This document shows positions 1 through 7,384 of a stretch of DNA of 64,000 nt, piece by piece (the stretch's first letter is position 1; the number at the start of each line of letters is the position of its first letter). Below the pieces are notes generated by a model. The model was given only the letters and a program-made list of their open reading frames with translations. It was not told the DNA's origin and searched no databases. Made by a program: the position numbers and the translations under genes. The stretch is from Belnapia rosea (GTDB lineage Bacteria > Pseudomonadota > Alphaproteobacteria > Acetobacterales > Acetobacteraceae), in NCBI RefSeq assembly GCF_900101615.1, contig NZ_FMZX01000007.1, forward strand, positions 1 to 64,000, in the 5' to 3' direction.

Positions 1-330
1 CTCACCGGCGGCCAGCGCGGCGACTGCCCCCAGGCCTACGCCTTGATCGACGGCCTGCCCGCTGAGATCGTCATGGCCGATGCGGCCTACGATGCCGATC
101 CCCTGCGCCACGCGATCGCTGCCAAGGGCGCGGTCGCAGTCATTCCGAACAACCCGTCCCGCGCCCGCAAATACCCGCTCGACCAGCATCTCTACGCTCA
201 ACGCCACCTGATCGAGTGCTGCTTCAGCAAGCTCAAGCAGTTCCGGCGCGTTGCCACGCGCTTCGAGAAGACCGCCCGCAACTACCGCGCCGTCGTCACC
301 CTCGCCGCCATCGTCCTGTGGCTCAGGTAA
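1..330 (+). CDS. IS5-family transposase, 3' fragment cut by window edge
   Basis: The frame is open from base 1 to the TAA at 328-330, so the 5' part lies outside the window. The 109 visible residues match the C-terminal half of an IS5-type (DDE) transposase. There is a hydrophobic strand followed by Asp (IVMADAAYD, the second catalytic Asp region), then 'AVIPNNPSRAR', and the terminal block with 'IECCFSKLKQFRRVATR', in which the Glu is the last acid of the DDE triad. In many members of this group this is the second of two frameshifted ORFs; the first would be upstream. The family call is good. Subgroup and activity cannot be judged because the left end is missing. Confidence 0.85.
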   Translation, partial: LTGGQRGDCPQAYALIDGLPAEIVMADAAYDADPLRHAIAAKGAVAVIPNNPSRARKYPLDQHLYAQRHLIECCFSKLKQFRRVATRFEKTARNYRAVVTLAAIVLWLR

Positions 331-346
331 CTGTCCACACGACCTA

Positions 347-462
347 GTGTCCTGCCCGCGAAGTTCGTGGGTTTACCCACGGGCTTCGCGGACAAGCAGG
401 CCACTGAACCAAAGGCCGGTGGCCTGGGAGCAAGATCCGAAGGATTTTTGAAATCAGGACAC
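347..462. repeat. Palindromic element bounded by 8-bp inverted repeats (MITE-like)
   Basis: GTGTCCTG at 347-354 is mirrored by CAGGACAC at 455-462. Inside lies a long hairpin: CCGCGAAG (356-363) pairs with CTTCGCGG (384-391), and within it CGTGGG (366-371) pairs with CCCACG (376-381) around a TTTA loop. CCTGC (351-355) also pairs with GCAGG (396-400). The element fills the gap between the transposase stop and the binding-protein gene. It may be a miniature element, the end of the insertion sequence or a strong terminator; the sequence alone does not decide. Confidence 0.4.
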
Positions 463-522
463 CGGCCCCGCCTCGGCACGGGGCTTGCTCGGCAGAGGCA
501 ACGATCAGCCCGGGGTTTCCGC

Positions 523-2133
523 ATGTCCCTCTCCCGCCGCGCCCTTCTCGGCGCATCCGGCCTTGCCCTGATGCCCAGCGATTGGGCAGTCCCGCCCGCC
601 GCCGCCCAAGGCGAGCGCGTCATCCGCTACGGCATCTCGATGGCCGACATCCCCCAGACTACCGGCCAGCCCGACCGCGGCGCCGGCGCCTACCAGTTCA
701 CCGGCTACACGATCTACGACCCGCTCGTCGCCTGGGAGATGGATGTCGCCGACCGCCCCGGGAAGCTCGTCCCCGGCCTGGCGACAAGCTGGGAGGCGGA
801 CCCGGCCGACCGCACCAAATGGGTCTTCCGGCTCCGCGAGGGCGTGAAATTCCACGACGGCTCGGCCTTCGACGCCGATGCGGTGGTCTGGAATTTCGAG
901 AAGGTGCTGACCCCCCAGGCGCCGCATTTCGACAACCGCCAAGCCGCCCAGGTCCGCCCCCGCCTCCCCTCCGTGGCCTCCTGGCGGAAGCTCGACGCCA
1001 TGACCGTCGAGGTCACCACCAAGGCGATCGACAGCATCTTCCCCTACCAGATGCTCTGGTTCCTCATCTCCTCCCCCGCGCAATACGAGAAGCTCGGCCG
1101 CTCCTGGGAGAGGTTCGCCGATCAGCCCTCCGGCACCGGCCCCTTCCGCCTGGCGAAGCTCACCCCCCGCGCCAGCGCCGAGCTGGTCCGCAACAGCGCC
1201 TACTGGGACCCGAAGCGCATCCCGAAGGCCGACCGCGTCATCCTCGTCTGCGCCCCGGATGCGGTGACGCGCACCAATGCGCTGCTCACCAACCAGGTCG
1301 ATTTCATCGAGACCCCGGCGCCCGACCTCGTCCCGCGCCTCAAGCAGTCCGGCGCGCGGATCATCGAGAACGTCACGCCGCATGTCTGGAACTACCATCT
1401 GAGCCTGCTCGAGAACTCGCCCTGGCGCGACATCCGCCTGCGCAAGGCAGCCAATCTCGCCATCGACCGCGACGGGGTGGTGGCGCTGATGAACGGCCTG
1501 GCGAAGCCCGCGGCCGGCGTGGTCGATCCCTCCTCGCCCTGGTTCGGCAACCCGGGCTTCAAGGTCCGGCACGACCCGGCCGAGGCGCGGCGGCTGCTGG
1601 CCGAGGCCGGCTTCTCGACCCGCAACCCGCTGAAGACGCGCTTCCTCGTCGCCACGGGCGGCAGCGGCCAGATGCTGTCGATGCCGATGAACGAGTACGT
1701 CCAGCAGAGCTGGCGCGAGGTCGGCATCGAGGTCGAGTTCGAGCCGGTGGAGCTCGAGGTGCTCTACACCTGCTGGCGCCAGGGCGCCGCCGGCGAGTTG
1801 GCGCGGAACGTCACCGCCAACAACGTCGCCTATGTGACGAGCGACCCGCTCTACGCCCTCATCCGCTTCTTCCACTCGAAGCAGATCGCGCCCACCGGGG
1901 TGAATTGGAGCCATTACCGCGACGCGGAGATGGACCGGCTGATCGACACCGCGATGCAGACCTTCGACCCGGCGGAGGTGGACCGGCTGATGGCCAAGGT
2001 CCATGAGAAGGCCGTCGACGAGGCGCTGCTCGTCTTCGTCGTGCACGACACCAACCCGCATGCCGCGACCAGCCGGGTGCGCGGCTACACCCAGGCGCAG
2101 CACTGGTTCCAGGACCTCACCACGCTGGCGTAA
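523..2133 (+). CDS. ABC transporter substrate-binding protein, family 5 (peptide/opine/nickel type)
   Basis: A 536-residue periplasmic binding protein of the SBP_bac_5 (DppA/OppA) family, the usual length. It would deliver a peptide-like or other organic solute to an ABC importer. The ATG at 523 is preferred over the longer open frame because the protein then begins with a Tat/Sec-like leader (MSLSRRALLGASGLALM, ending ...PAAAQ). Family features follow: a 'LVPGLATSWEADP' block near residue 80, 'WVFRLREGVKFHDGSAFDADAVVWNFEKV', 'GTGPFRL' and 'NSAYWDPKRIPKADR'. (Each block is quoted only in part where long.) No permease or ATPase gene is adjacent; two dipeptide-type permeases lie at 11.8-13.5 kb on the other strand. 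The ligand is unknown. Confidence 0.85.
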   Translation: MSLSRRALLGASGLALMPSDWAVPPAAAQGERVIRYGISMADIPQTTGQPDRGAGAYQFTGYTIYDPLVAWEMDVADRPGKLVPGLATSWEADPADRTKWVFRLREGVKFHDGSAFDADAVVWNFEKVLTPQAPHFDNRQAAQVRPRLPSVASWRKLDAMTVEVTTKAIDSIFPYQMLWFLISSPAQYEKLGRSWERFADQPSGTGPFRLAKLTPRASAELVRNSAYWDPKRIPKADRVILVCAPDAVTRTNALLTNQVDFIETPAPDLVPRLKQSGARIIENVTPHVWNYHLSLLENSPWRDIRLRKAANLAIDRDGVVALMNGLAKPAAGVVDPSSPWFGNPGFKVRHDPAEARRLLAEAGFSTRNPLKTRFLVATGGSGQMLSMPMNEYVQQSWREVGIEVEFEPVELEVLYTCWRQGAAGELARNVTANNVAYVTSDPLYALIRFFHSKQIAPTGVNWSHYRDAEMDRLIDTAMQTFDPAEVDRLMAKVHEKAVDEALLVFVVHDTNPHAATSRVRGYTQAQHWFQDLTTLA

Positions 2134-2174
2134 CCACGCCATCGCGACGCCAGAAGCGCCAACGGCCATGCCAG

Positions 2175-2210
2175 CCTTCCCTTGCCGCATCCCGAAGCGG
2201 CGAGGGAAGG
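2175..2210 (+). promoter_or_regulatory. 14-bp stem hairpin that encloses the ribosome-binding site of the next gene
   Basis: CCTTCCCTTGCCGC (2175-2188) pairs with GCGGCGAGGGAAGG (2197-2210) around an 8-nt loop, with a single T/G position that becomes a U-G wobble in RNA. The 3' arm contains the purine-rich Shine-Dalgarno stretch GAGGGAAGG, which ends 6 nt before the ATG at 2217. A folded transcript would therefore hide the ribosome-binding site. It could instead act as an attenuator, or be a copy of a dispersed palindromic repeat (a similar sequence sits at 58776-58815). Confidence 0.5.
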
Positions 2211-2216
2211 AAACGC

Positions 2217-3302
2217 ATGGCAGACCCCATCATCGGGCGCCGCTCGCTCGGCGCGCTCGCCGGCGCTCTCGCGGCCGGCGCCGCCATCCCGGCCCAGGCG
2301 CAGCGCGGCTACGACCGCGGCGCGGCCCCCGCCCGCTACCCCGATGCCGATATCGTCGCCATCGACCCGAAGCGCTTCACCGCGAAGCTCGGCAACACCA
2401 CCATCCGGCGCCTCGGCACCGGCTATGGTTGGGCCGAGGGGCCCGCCTGGCACGCCACCGGCCGCTTCCTCATCTGGTCCGACATCCCGAATGACGAATG
2501 CCTGCGCCTGGTGGAGGAGGACCAGTCCGTCCACCGCCGCTTCCGCAGCCCCTCGGGCTTCTCCAACGGCAACACCTTCGACCGCGAGGGGCGGCAGATC
2601 GCCTTCCGCCACTTCCACCGCGACGTGCTGCGCTACGAGCCGGATGGCAGCACCACGGTGCTGGCCGCCCGCGGCCCGGACGGCGCCTTCAACGCCCCGA
2701 ATGACGGCGTGGTGCATCCGCAGGACGGCGCCATCTGGTTCACCGACCCGGGCTATGGCGCGCTGATGAACTACGAGGGCCAGCGCGTGCCGGAAGCGGC
2801 CAGCAGCCCCCGCCCCTTCATCAAGGAGGCGATCTACCGCATCGACGCGCAGACCGGCCAGGTGGCGAAGGTGGCCGACCAGCCCTTCAAGCCGAACGGC
2901 CTATGCTTCTCGCCCGACTACCGCCGGCTCTACGTCGCCGACAGCGGCAAGTCCCACTATGACGAGGCGAAGAACATCATCTGGATGTTCGACGTGGACG
3001 GCGCGCGCCTCACCAACCCGCGCACCTTCTGCGACATGGAATTGAACGGCAAGTCAGGCTTCGGCGACGGCCTCCGCTGCGACGAGCAGGGCAATGTCTG
3101 GGTCGGCGCCGGCTGGGTCGGCGATGGCTATGACGGCGTCCATGTCTTCGCGCCCGACGGCCAGCGCATCGGCCAGATCAGGCTGCCGGAGATCTGCGCC
3201 AATCTCTGCTTCGGCGGTACGCGCAGGAACCATCTCTATATGACGGCGAGCCAGTCGCTCTACATGGTCCCCGTCGAGACCCGCGGCGCGCATTTCTGCT
3301 GA
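2217..3302 (+). CDS. SMP-30/gluconolactonase/LRE family lactonase, exported
   Basis: 361 residues. A twin-arginine-like leader (IIGRRSLGALAGALAAGAA...AQAQ) suggests export to the periplasm. The six-bladed propeller of the SMP-30 family is recognisable, with metal ligands visible as the Glu of 'AEGPAW', the Asn of 'NAPNDGVVHP', the Asn of 'KPNGLCFSPD' and the Asp of 'GFGDGLRCDEQGNVW'. Family members hydrolyse sugar lactones such as gluconolactone; the exact substrate is not predictable. It follows the binding-protein gene by 83 nt on the same strand, so co-transcription is possible, but its translation start sits just after the hairpin at 2175-2210. The ATG at 2217 has GAGGGAAGG at good spacing. 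Confidence 0.85.
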   Translation: MADPIIGRRSLGALAGALAAGAAIPAQAQRGYDRGAAPARYPDADIVAIDPKRFTAKLGNTTIRRLGTGYGWAEGPAWHATGRFLIWSDIPNDECLRLVEEDQSVHRRFRSPSGFSNGNTFDREGRQIAFRHFHRDVLRYEPDGSTTVLAARGPDGAFNAPNDGVVHPQDGAIWFTDPGYGALMNYEGQRVPEAASSPRPFIKEAIYRIDAQTGQVAKVADQPFKPNGLCFSPDYRRLYVADSGKSHYDEAKNIIWMFDVDGARLTNPRTFCDMELNGKSGFGDGLRCDEQGNVWVGAGWVGDGYDGVHVFAPDGQRIGQIRLPEICANLCFGGTRRNHLYMTASQSLYMVPVETRGAHFC

Positions 3303-3308
3303 AGGGAT

Positions 3309-3355
3309 TGCAGGGGCTCTGCCCCTGCACCCAGCCGGGGGGAAAGCTTCCCCCC
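3309..3355. terminator. Two back-to-back dyads between convergent genes (bidirectional terminator)
   Basis: TGCAGGGGC (3309-3317) pairs with GCCCCTGCA (3321-3329) around TCT. A second hairpin follows, with GGGGGG (3337-3342) against CCCCCC (3350-3355) around an AAGCTT core. They occupy the 70-nt gap between the lactonase gene and the convergent thiolase gene. Neither has a long T tract, which is common in very GC-rich genomes. Confidence 0.5.
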
Positions 3356-3371
3356 AGGCCCCGCCATTAGT

Positions 3372-4547
3372 TCAGACGCGCTCCAGGCACATCGCGACGC
3401 CCATGCCGCCGCCGATGCAGAGCGTCGCCAGGCCGCGCTTCGCCTCGCGCCGCCGCATCTCGAAGAGCAGCGTGTTCAGCACCCGCGCGCCGCTGGCGCC
3501 GATCGGATGGCCGAGCGCGATCGCCCCGCCATTCACGTTCACCTTCGAGGTGTCCCAGCCGAGATCCTTGTTCACCGCGCAGGCCTGCGCCGCGAAGGCC
3601 TCATTCGCCTCGATCAGGTCGAGCGTGGTGATGTCCCAGCCCGCCTTCTGCAGCGCCTTGCGGCTCGCCGGGATCGGCCCCGTGCCCATGATCGACGGAT
3701 CGACGCCCGCCGTCGCCCAGGAGGCGATGCGCGCCAGCGGCTTGATGCCGCGCTTCCGTGCCTCCTCGGCCGACATCACCACCAGCGCCGCGGCGCCGTC
3801 ATTGATGCCGCTCGCATTGCCCGCCGTCACCGTGCCGTCCTTGCTGAAGGCCGGCCGCAGCTTCTGCAGCACATCGAGCGTGGTCTCCGGCTTCGGATAC
3901 TCGTCGTCGGAGATGGTGACCTCGCCCTTGCGGGTCTTCACCGTCACCGCCGCGATCTCATCCTTGAAGCGCCCGGCCTTCATCGCCTCGCCCGCCTTGC
4001 GCTGGCTGGCGGCGGCGAACTCGTCCTGCTGCTCGCGGGTGATCTGGTACTTCTGCGCGACGTTCTCGGCGGTCGTGCCCATGTGGTAGCCGTGGAAGGC
4101 ATCCCACAGCCCGTCCTTGATCATGGTGTCGACCAGCTGCAGGTCGCCCATCTTCTGCCCGGCGCGGAGCTGCTGCGCATGCGGCGCCTGGGTCATGCTC
4201 TCCTGCCCGCCGGCCACGACGATGCTGGCATCGCCGGTGGCGATCTGCTGCGCCGCCAGCGCCACCGCCCGGAGGCCGGAGCCGCAGAGCTGGTTGATGC
4301 CGAAGGCCGTCCGCTCGACCGGGATGCCGGCCGCGACGGCCGCCTGCCGCGCCGGGTTCTGCCCCGCGCCCGCGGTCAGGATCTGGCCGAGGATGACCTC
4401 GTCCACCTCCTCCGGCCGCACCCCGGCGCGCTCCATCGCGGCCTTCAGCGCGACCGTGCCCAGCGCATGCGCCGACAGGCTGGCGAAGGCCCCGGAGAAA
4501 CTCCCCACCGGCGTACGCGCCGCGGAAGCGATGACGATATCGGTCAT
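3372..4547 (-). CDS. phaA: Acetyl-CoA C-acetyltransferase (thiolase, PhaA/AtoB type)
   Basis: 391 residues, the standard biosynthetic thiolase length. It condenses two acetyl-CoA to acetoacetyl-CoA, the first step of polyhydroxybutyrate synthesis, in the cytoplasm. The nucleophile Cys is at about residue 88 ([11 protein letters not shown]), the His region is [10 protein letters not shown], and the second Cys is in CIGGGMG near the end; all catalytic elements are present. The ATG at 4547 was chosen because GGGAGAG lies 6 nt upstream; a GTG five codons earlier is also open. It is followed 60 nt upstream on the same strand by the PhaC-like gene, so the two probably form a PHA unit. A phaB reductase gene is not in the window. 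Confidence 0.93.
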   Translation of the reverse strand: MTDIVIASAARTPVGSFSGAFASLSAHALGTVALKAAMERAGVRPEEVDEVILGQILTAGAGQNPARQAAVAAGIPVERTAFGINQLCGSGLRAVALAAQQIATGDASIVVAGGQESMTQAPHAQQLRAGQKMGDLQLVDTMIKDGLWDAFHGYHMGTTAENVAQKYQITREQQDEFAAASQRKAGEAMKAGRFKDEIAAVTVKTRKGEVTISDDEYPKPETTLDVLQKLRPAFSKDGTVTAGNASGINDGAAALVVMSAEEARKRGIKPLARIASWATAGVDPSIMGTGPIPASRKALQKAGWDITTLDLIEANEAFAAQACAVNKDLGWDTSKVNVNGGAIALGHPIGASGARVLNTLLFEMRRREAKRGLATLCIGGGMGVAMCLERV

Positions 4548-4607
4548 GTCTGGCTCTCCCACCCTTATTGCTCGATGCGGCGCAGTCTGGACCCGCGCCG
4601 CCTCCCG

Positions 4608-5669
4608 CTACAAGCCGAGGCCCGAAAGCCAGCGCCGCAGCGGTTGCCACAGGGCCGCCTCGGCCCCTTGCCCCGCGACCATGCCGATATGGCCGGCCGC
4701 CGCGCCATGCACCAGGGCCCCCGGCAGCCGCCCCGCCAGCGCCATGGCGGAGGCGGGCGGCACGATCCGGTCCCGCGAGGGGATGGCGAGGAAACCCGGC
4801 ACCCGCAGCCGCTCCGGCGCCACCACCTCGCCCGCCACCCGCCATTCGCCCCGCGCCGGGGTATTGGCGCCGTACCAGCCGGCCAGCACCTCCCGCGCCA
4901 CCGGGGCCGCCAGCGCGATGCCGTCATTCAGCCAGTCCTCCAGCGCGACGAAGCGTCGGGCCCGCATGCTCCCGGGGTCGAGCCGGGCGAAGCCGCGATA
5001 CTTCTCGGCGATGGAGAAGGGGTCGAGCGCGGCGAACAGCGCCTGCAGCGTATCGACCGGCAAGGCCCCGGTCGCCGCCAGCAGCGGCTCCAGCCCCGGC
5101 AGCAGCGCGCCGAGCTGGCGGGCCCGGTCGGCATCCTCGGCCCAGAAATCCCAGGGCGTCGCCAGCAGCGCCAGCGCCCGCACCCGCCCCGGCTGCCGCT
5201 GCGCCGCGCCGAGTGCCAGCAGCCCGCCCATGCAGTAGCCCACCAGCACCACCGGCTCGCCGACCGCCGCCAGCGCCCGCTCCAGCCGCCCGGCGATGTA
5301 GTCGGTGAGGTCGAAGCCACGCTCCACCTCCCCCGGCTCGCCCCAGTCGAGCAGCAAGGGGTGCAGCCCCTGCCCGGCCAGGTGCCGCAGCATCGAGGTC
5401 TCGGGCAGCAGGTCGAGGATATGCGCCCGGTTGACGAGGGAGGGCACGACCAGCACCACCGGGCCGCCGCCGCCATAATCCAGCAGCCGGCTGCCGCCCT
5501 CCGTCCAGACCGCCGGCAGCGCCGCCTCCTCCCGCTGCCAGGGATGGCGCCGGTAAGCGCGGATCCCGGCCAGCAGCGCCCCGTCCGCCCGGTTCAGCCC
5601 GCGCCAGACCGCGGCGGCGAAATCCTCAGGCCGGTGGCCGCCTGCGGCGAGGCGCCCGGCGAGGCGCAT
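4608..5669 (-). CDS. PhaC-like polyhydroxyalkanoate synthase (short, class III/IV-like)
   Basis: 353 residues of alpha/beta-hydrolase fold. The PHA-synthase lipase box is present as GYCMGG, with Cys at about residue 146 in place of the Ser of lipases. The other triad members are visible as Asp about 300 (PSRDRIVPP) and His about 327 (AAGHIGMVAG). Length and residue spacing resemble class III PhaC (about 355 residues) rather than the roughly 570-residue class I enzyme. The start chosen is the ATG at 5669, which overlaps the end of the small upstream gene by 44 nt and has purine-rich GGAGG sequences before it; the frame stays open further upstream, but that part is the other gene read out of frame. 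Granule polymerase is likely; a depolymerase-like role is less likely. Confidence 0.7.
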   Translation of the reverse strand: MRLAGRLAAGGHRPEDFAAAVWRGLNRADGALLAGIRAYRRHPWQREEAALPAVWTEGGSRLLDYGGGGPVVLVVPSLVNRAHILDLLPETSMLRHLAGQGLHPLLLDWGEPGEVERGFDLTDYIAGRLERALAAVGEPVVLVGYCMGGLLALGAAQRQPGRVRALALLATPWDFWAEDADRARQLGALLPGLEPLLAATGALPVDTLQALFAALDPFSIAEKYRGFARLDPGSMRARRFVALEDWLNDGIALAAPVAREVLAGWYGANTPARGEWRVAGEVVAPERLRVPGFLAIPSRDRIVPPASAMALAGRLPGALVHGAAAGHIGMVAGQGAEAALWQPLRRWLSGLGL

Positions 5670-6021
5670 CGCCTCCGCCGGCACCCTCCGCGGTCCCTGC
5701 CCCTCCGGCTTCGAGCCGGGCGAGCCGGGCCTCGAGCTCGGCGACGCGCCGGCGGAGATCAGCGGCAGCATCGCCATCGCCATCCACCGGCGCAGGCCGA
5801 GCAGGCCCAGATGCAGCGGCAGCGGCCGCGGCCCCCGCCTCATGCGGGGCGGCCCCATGGGCTCCTCCAGGTGCACCGGCCCAGGGGCCCATCATCGTCC
5901 GCCAGGCCGCCATCATCTCCCCATCCGCGGCCAGCGCGGCGATCTCGTCCTGCCAAAGCGCGATCCACTCCTCCGCCAGCCGGTCGAGTTCGGTATCTCC
6001 CGCCTCCGCCATGCCGCCCAT
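5626..6021 (-). CDS. Small coiled-coil protein, candidate PHA synthase partner subunit
   Basis: 131 residues. The N-terminal part is Trp/Met-rich (WIALWQDEIAAL, AWRTMMGPW), as in synthase partner proteins of the PhaE type. An Ala/Gly/Pro-rich linker and a heptad-like helix LRRRVAELEARLARLEAG follow near residue 100, with a basic tail. It overlaps the PhaC-like gene by 44 nt, which suggests coupled translation. The ATG at 6021 has AAGGA 7 nt upstream; an in-frame ATG at 6036 lacks such a site. I do not recognise a named family with certainty. The PhaE-like role is inferred from position and the WxxMM-type motif. Confidence 0.6.
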   Translation of the reverse strand: MGGMAEAGDTELDRLAEEWIALWQDEIAALAADGEMMAAWRTMMGPWAGAPGGAHGAAPHEAGAAAAAAASGPARPAPVDGDGDAAADLRRRVAELEARLARLEAGGAGTAEGAGGGDAPRRAPRRRRPPA

Positions 6022-6063
6022 CCCTGCTTCCTTCATCCGGGCACAACCGCGCGCGCGAATGTG

Positions 6064-6098
6064 TGCAACGCAAAAACCCGCTTCCGTGCGGGCCGTTG
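6064..6098. promoter_or_regulatory. Dyad in the divergent PHA promoter region, possible PhaR operator
   Basis: GCAACG (6064-6069) is mirrored by CGTTGC (6093-6098), and CCCGC (6076-6080) by GCGGG (6087-6091) inside it. The dyad lies between the divergently transcribed synthase-partner gene and phaR, where a shared operator is expected. PhaR proteins are known to bind TGC/GCA-containing inverted repeats upstream of phasin and phaR genes. The assignment is inference. Confidence 0.35.
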
Positions 6099-6149
6099 CG
6101 CTGTGCTACGATCCGTGGCCTGTCACGCAATAACCGCATCGGAAACGCC

Positions 6150-6752
6150 ATGGCCGAAAGTACCGTCCGCGCCGAACCAGCGACCGAGGCCCCTGCCAAT
6201 CCGGCCCCACCGGTGGTGGTGAAGAAATACGCCAACCGCCGCCTCTACAACACGGAATCCTCCAGCTACGTCACCCTGGAAGACTTGGCCGGAATGGTCC
6301 GCCAGGGCCGCGATTTCGTCGTTTATGATGCAAAATCAGGCGATGAGATCACCCGTTCCGTCCTTACCCAGATCATCGTCGAGGAGGAATCCAAGGGCCG
6401 CAACCTGCTGCCCGAGGGCTTCCTCCGTCACCTGATCGGCTTCTATGGCGACAGTCTGCAGACCGTCCTGCCACGCTATCTCGACGTGGCGATGAACGGC
6501 TTCGCCCGTCAGCAAACGCAGATGCGGCGCTCCATGGAGCAGGCGATGGGGGGTTTCATGCCCTTCCCGACGCTCGAGGAGGTCAGCAAGCAGAACATGG
6601 CGATGATGGAGCGGGCCATGAGCCTCTTCGCCCCCTTCCGCCAGCCCGAGACCCCGCAAACCATTGAATCCCTGAAGGCGGAGGTTGAATTGCTGCGCCG
6701 CCAGCTGGCTGAGTTGCAGAGCGCCGGCAAGGACAACTCGCGCGGGGGGTGA
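6150..6752 (+). CDS. phaR: Polyhydroxyalkanoate synthesis repressor PhaR
   Basis: 200 residues. The N-terminal PHB/PHA accumulation DNA-binding domain is clear (KKYANRRLYNT near residue 25, then YVTLEDLAGMVRQG and VYDAKSGDEITRSVLTQII). It is followed by the PHB_acc segment (FLRHLIGFYGDSLQTVLPRY, about 91-110) and a C-terminal helix. PhaR binds PHA granules and DNA and represses phasin and PHA genes until polymer accumulates. It is divergent from the PhaC-like pair, with a 128-nt gap containing the dyad at 6064-6098. The ATG at 6150 gives the family's usual N-terminus; the reading frame is open much further upstream without meaning. Confidence 0.95.
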   Translation: MAESTVRAEPATEAPANPAPPVVVKKYANRRLYNTESSSYVTLEDLAGMVRQGRDFVVYDAKSGDEITRSVLTQIIVEEESKGRNLLPEGFLRHLIGFYGDSLQTVLPRYLDVAMNGFARQQTQMRRSMEQAMGGFMPFPTLEEVSKQNMAMMERAMSLFAPFRQPETPQTIESLKAEVELLRRQLAELQSAGKDNSRGG

Positions 6753-6862
6753 TTCCCGGTAGCCCTGGCTCCATCACGCGTTCGTCACGCGCAGCGGTGG
6801 AACGGTGGCACTCCCTCGGCATTGCCCAAGGTGAGACAACCACGGGCTCCAAGGGATACAAT

Positions 6863-7324
6863 ATGCCAGCATCTACCGAGACCGGTTCGCCGCGCCCCGC
6901 CGCTGCCAAGGTTGGGCAACGGGCGAATGCTGCGGATCGCCACGTCGGCGCCCGGATCCGCGAGAGGCGGGTGATGATGGGCCTCTCGCAACAACAACTC
7001 GCGCGCATGATCGGGGTTACCTACCAGCAGGCTCACAAATACGAGCGCGGCCTCAACCGCATCTCCGCTGGTCGTCTCTTCGAGATCGCCCAGGTTTTGA
7101 ACGTTGCCGTCTCCTGGTTCTTCGAAGGCCTGAACGATGAGCACGAGCCGAGCGAGATCTCCCCGCGCCAGCGCATGTGCCTGGAGCTCGCCCGGAACTT
7201 CGCGCTGATCGACAACGAGAAGCATCAGGAGGCGCTGAGCCAGATGGCCCGCGCCCTCGCCGCCCAGAGCATGGCGGCACACCCCGACCGCGAGCTGGTG
7301 GTGGAGGCGGAGGAGCGGCACTGA
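6863..7324 (+). CDS. XRE-family helix-turn-helix regulator
   Basis: 153 residues with one Cro/CI-type helix-turn-helix at about 28-85 (VGARIRERRVMMGLSQQQLA, then IGVTYQQAHKYERGLNRIS). The C-terminal part is helical and carries the sequence SPRQRMCLELARNF. The pattern is typical of the alphaproteobacterial one-HTH regulators related to PraR/PhrR. The ATG at 6863 is preceded by AAGGGA at 6-nt spacing; the frame is open upstream back into the end of phaR, but no start there is better. It lies 110 nt after phaR on the same strand and may be co-transcribed. Targets are unknown. Confidence 0.85.
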   Translation: MPASTETGSPRPAAAKVGQRANAADRHVGARIRERRVMMGLSQQQLARMIGVTYQQAHKYERGLNRISAGRLFEIAQVLNVAVSWFFEGLNDEHEPSEISPRQRMCLELARNFALIDNEKHQEALSQMARALAAQSMAAHPDRELVVEAEERH

Positions 7325-7337
7325 GGCTCGCTGCTCC

Positions 7338-7361
7338 GGCCCGGTCCCATTGGGCCGGGCC
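7338..7361 (+). terminator. GC-rich hairpin after the XRE gene
   Basis: GGCCCGG (7338-7344) pairs with CCGGGCC (7355-7361), and CCC/GGG inside extends the stem around an ATT loop with one bulged T. It starts 13 nt after the XRE stop codon. There is no T tract, so it may be a weak or Rho-assisted terminator. Confidence 0.45.
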
Positions 7362-7384
7362 CGTCTCATGGTAACAGGCTGACC

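Noticed and set aside
3507-6149. Forward open frame leading into phaR
   Set aside because: It is antisense to the thiolase and PHA genes. PhaR begins at 6150 with the expected N-terminus.
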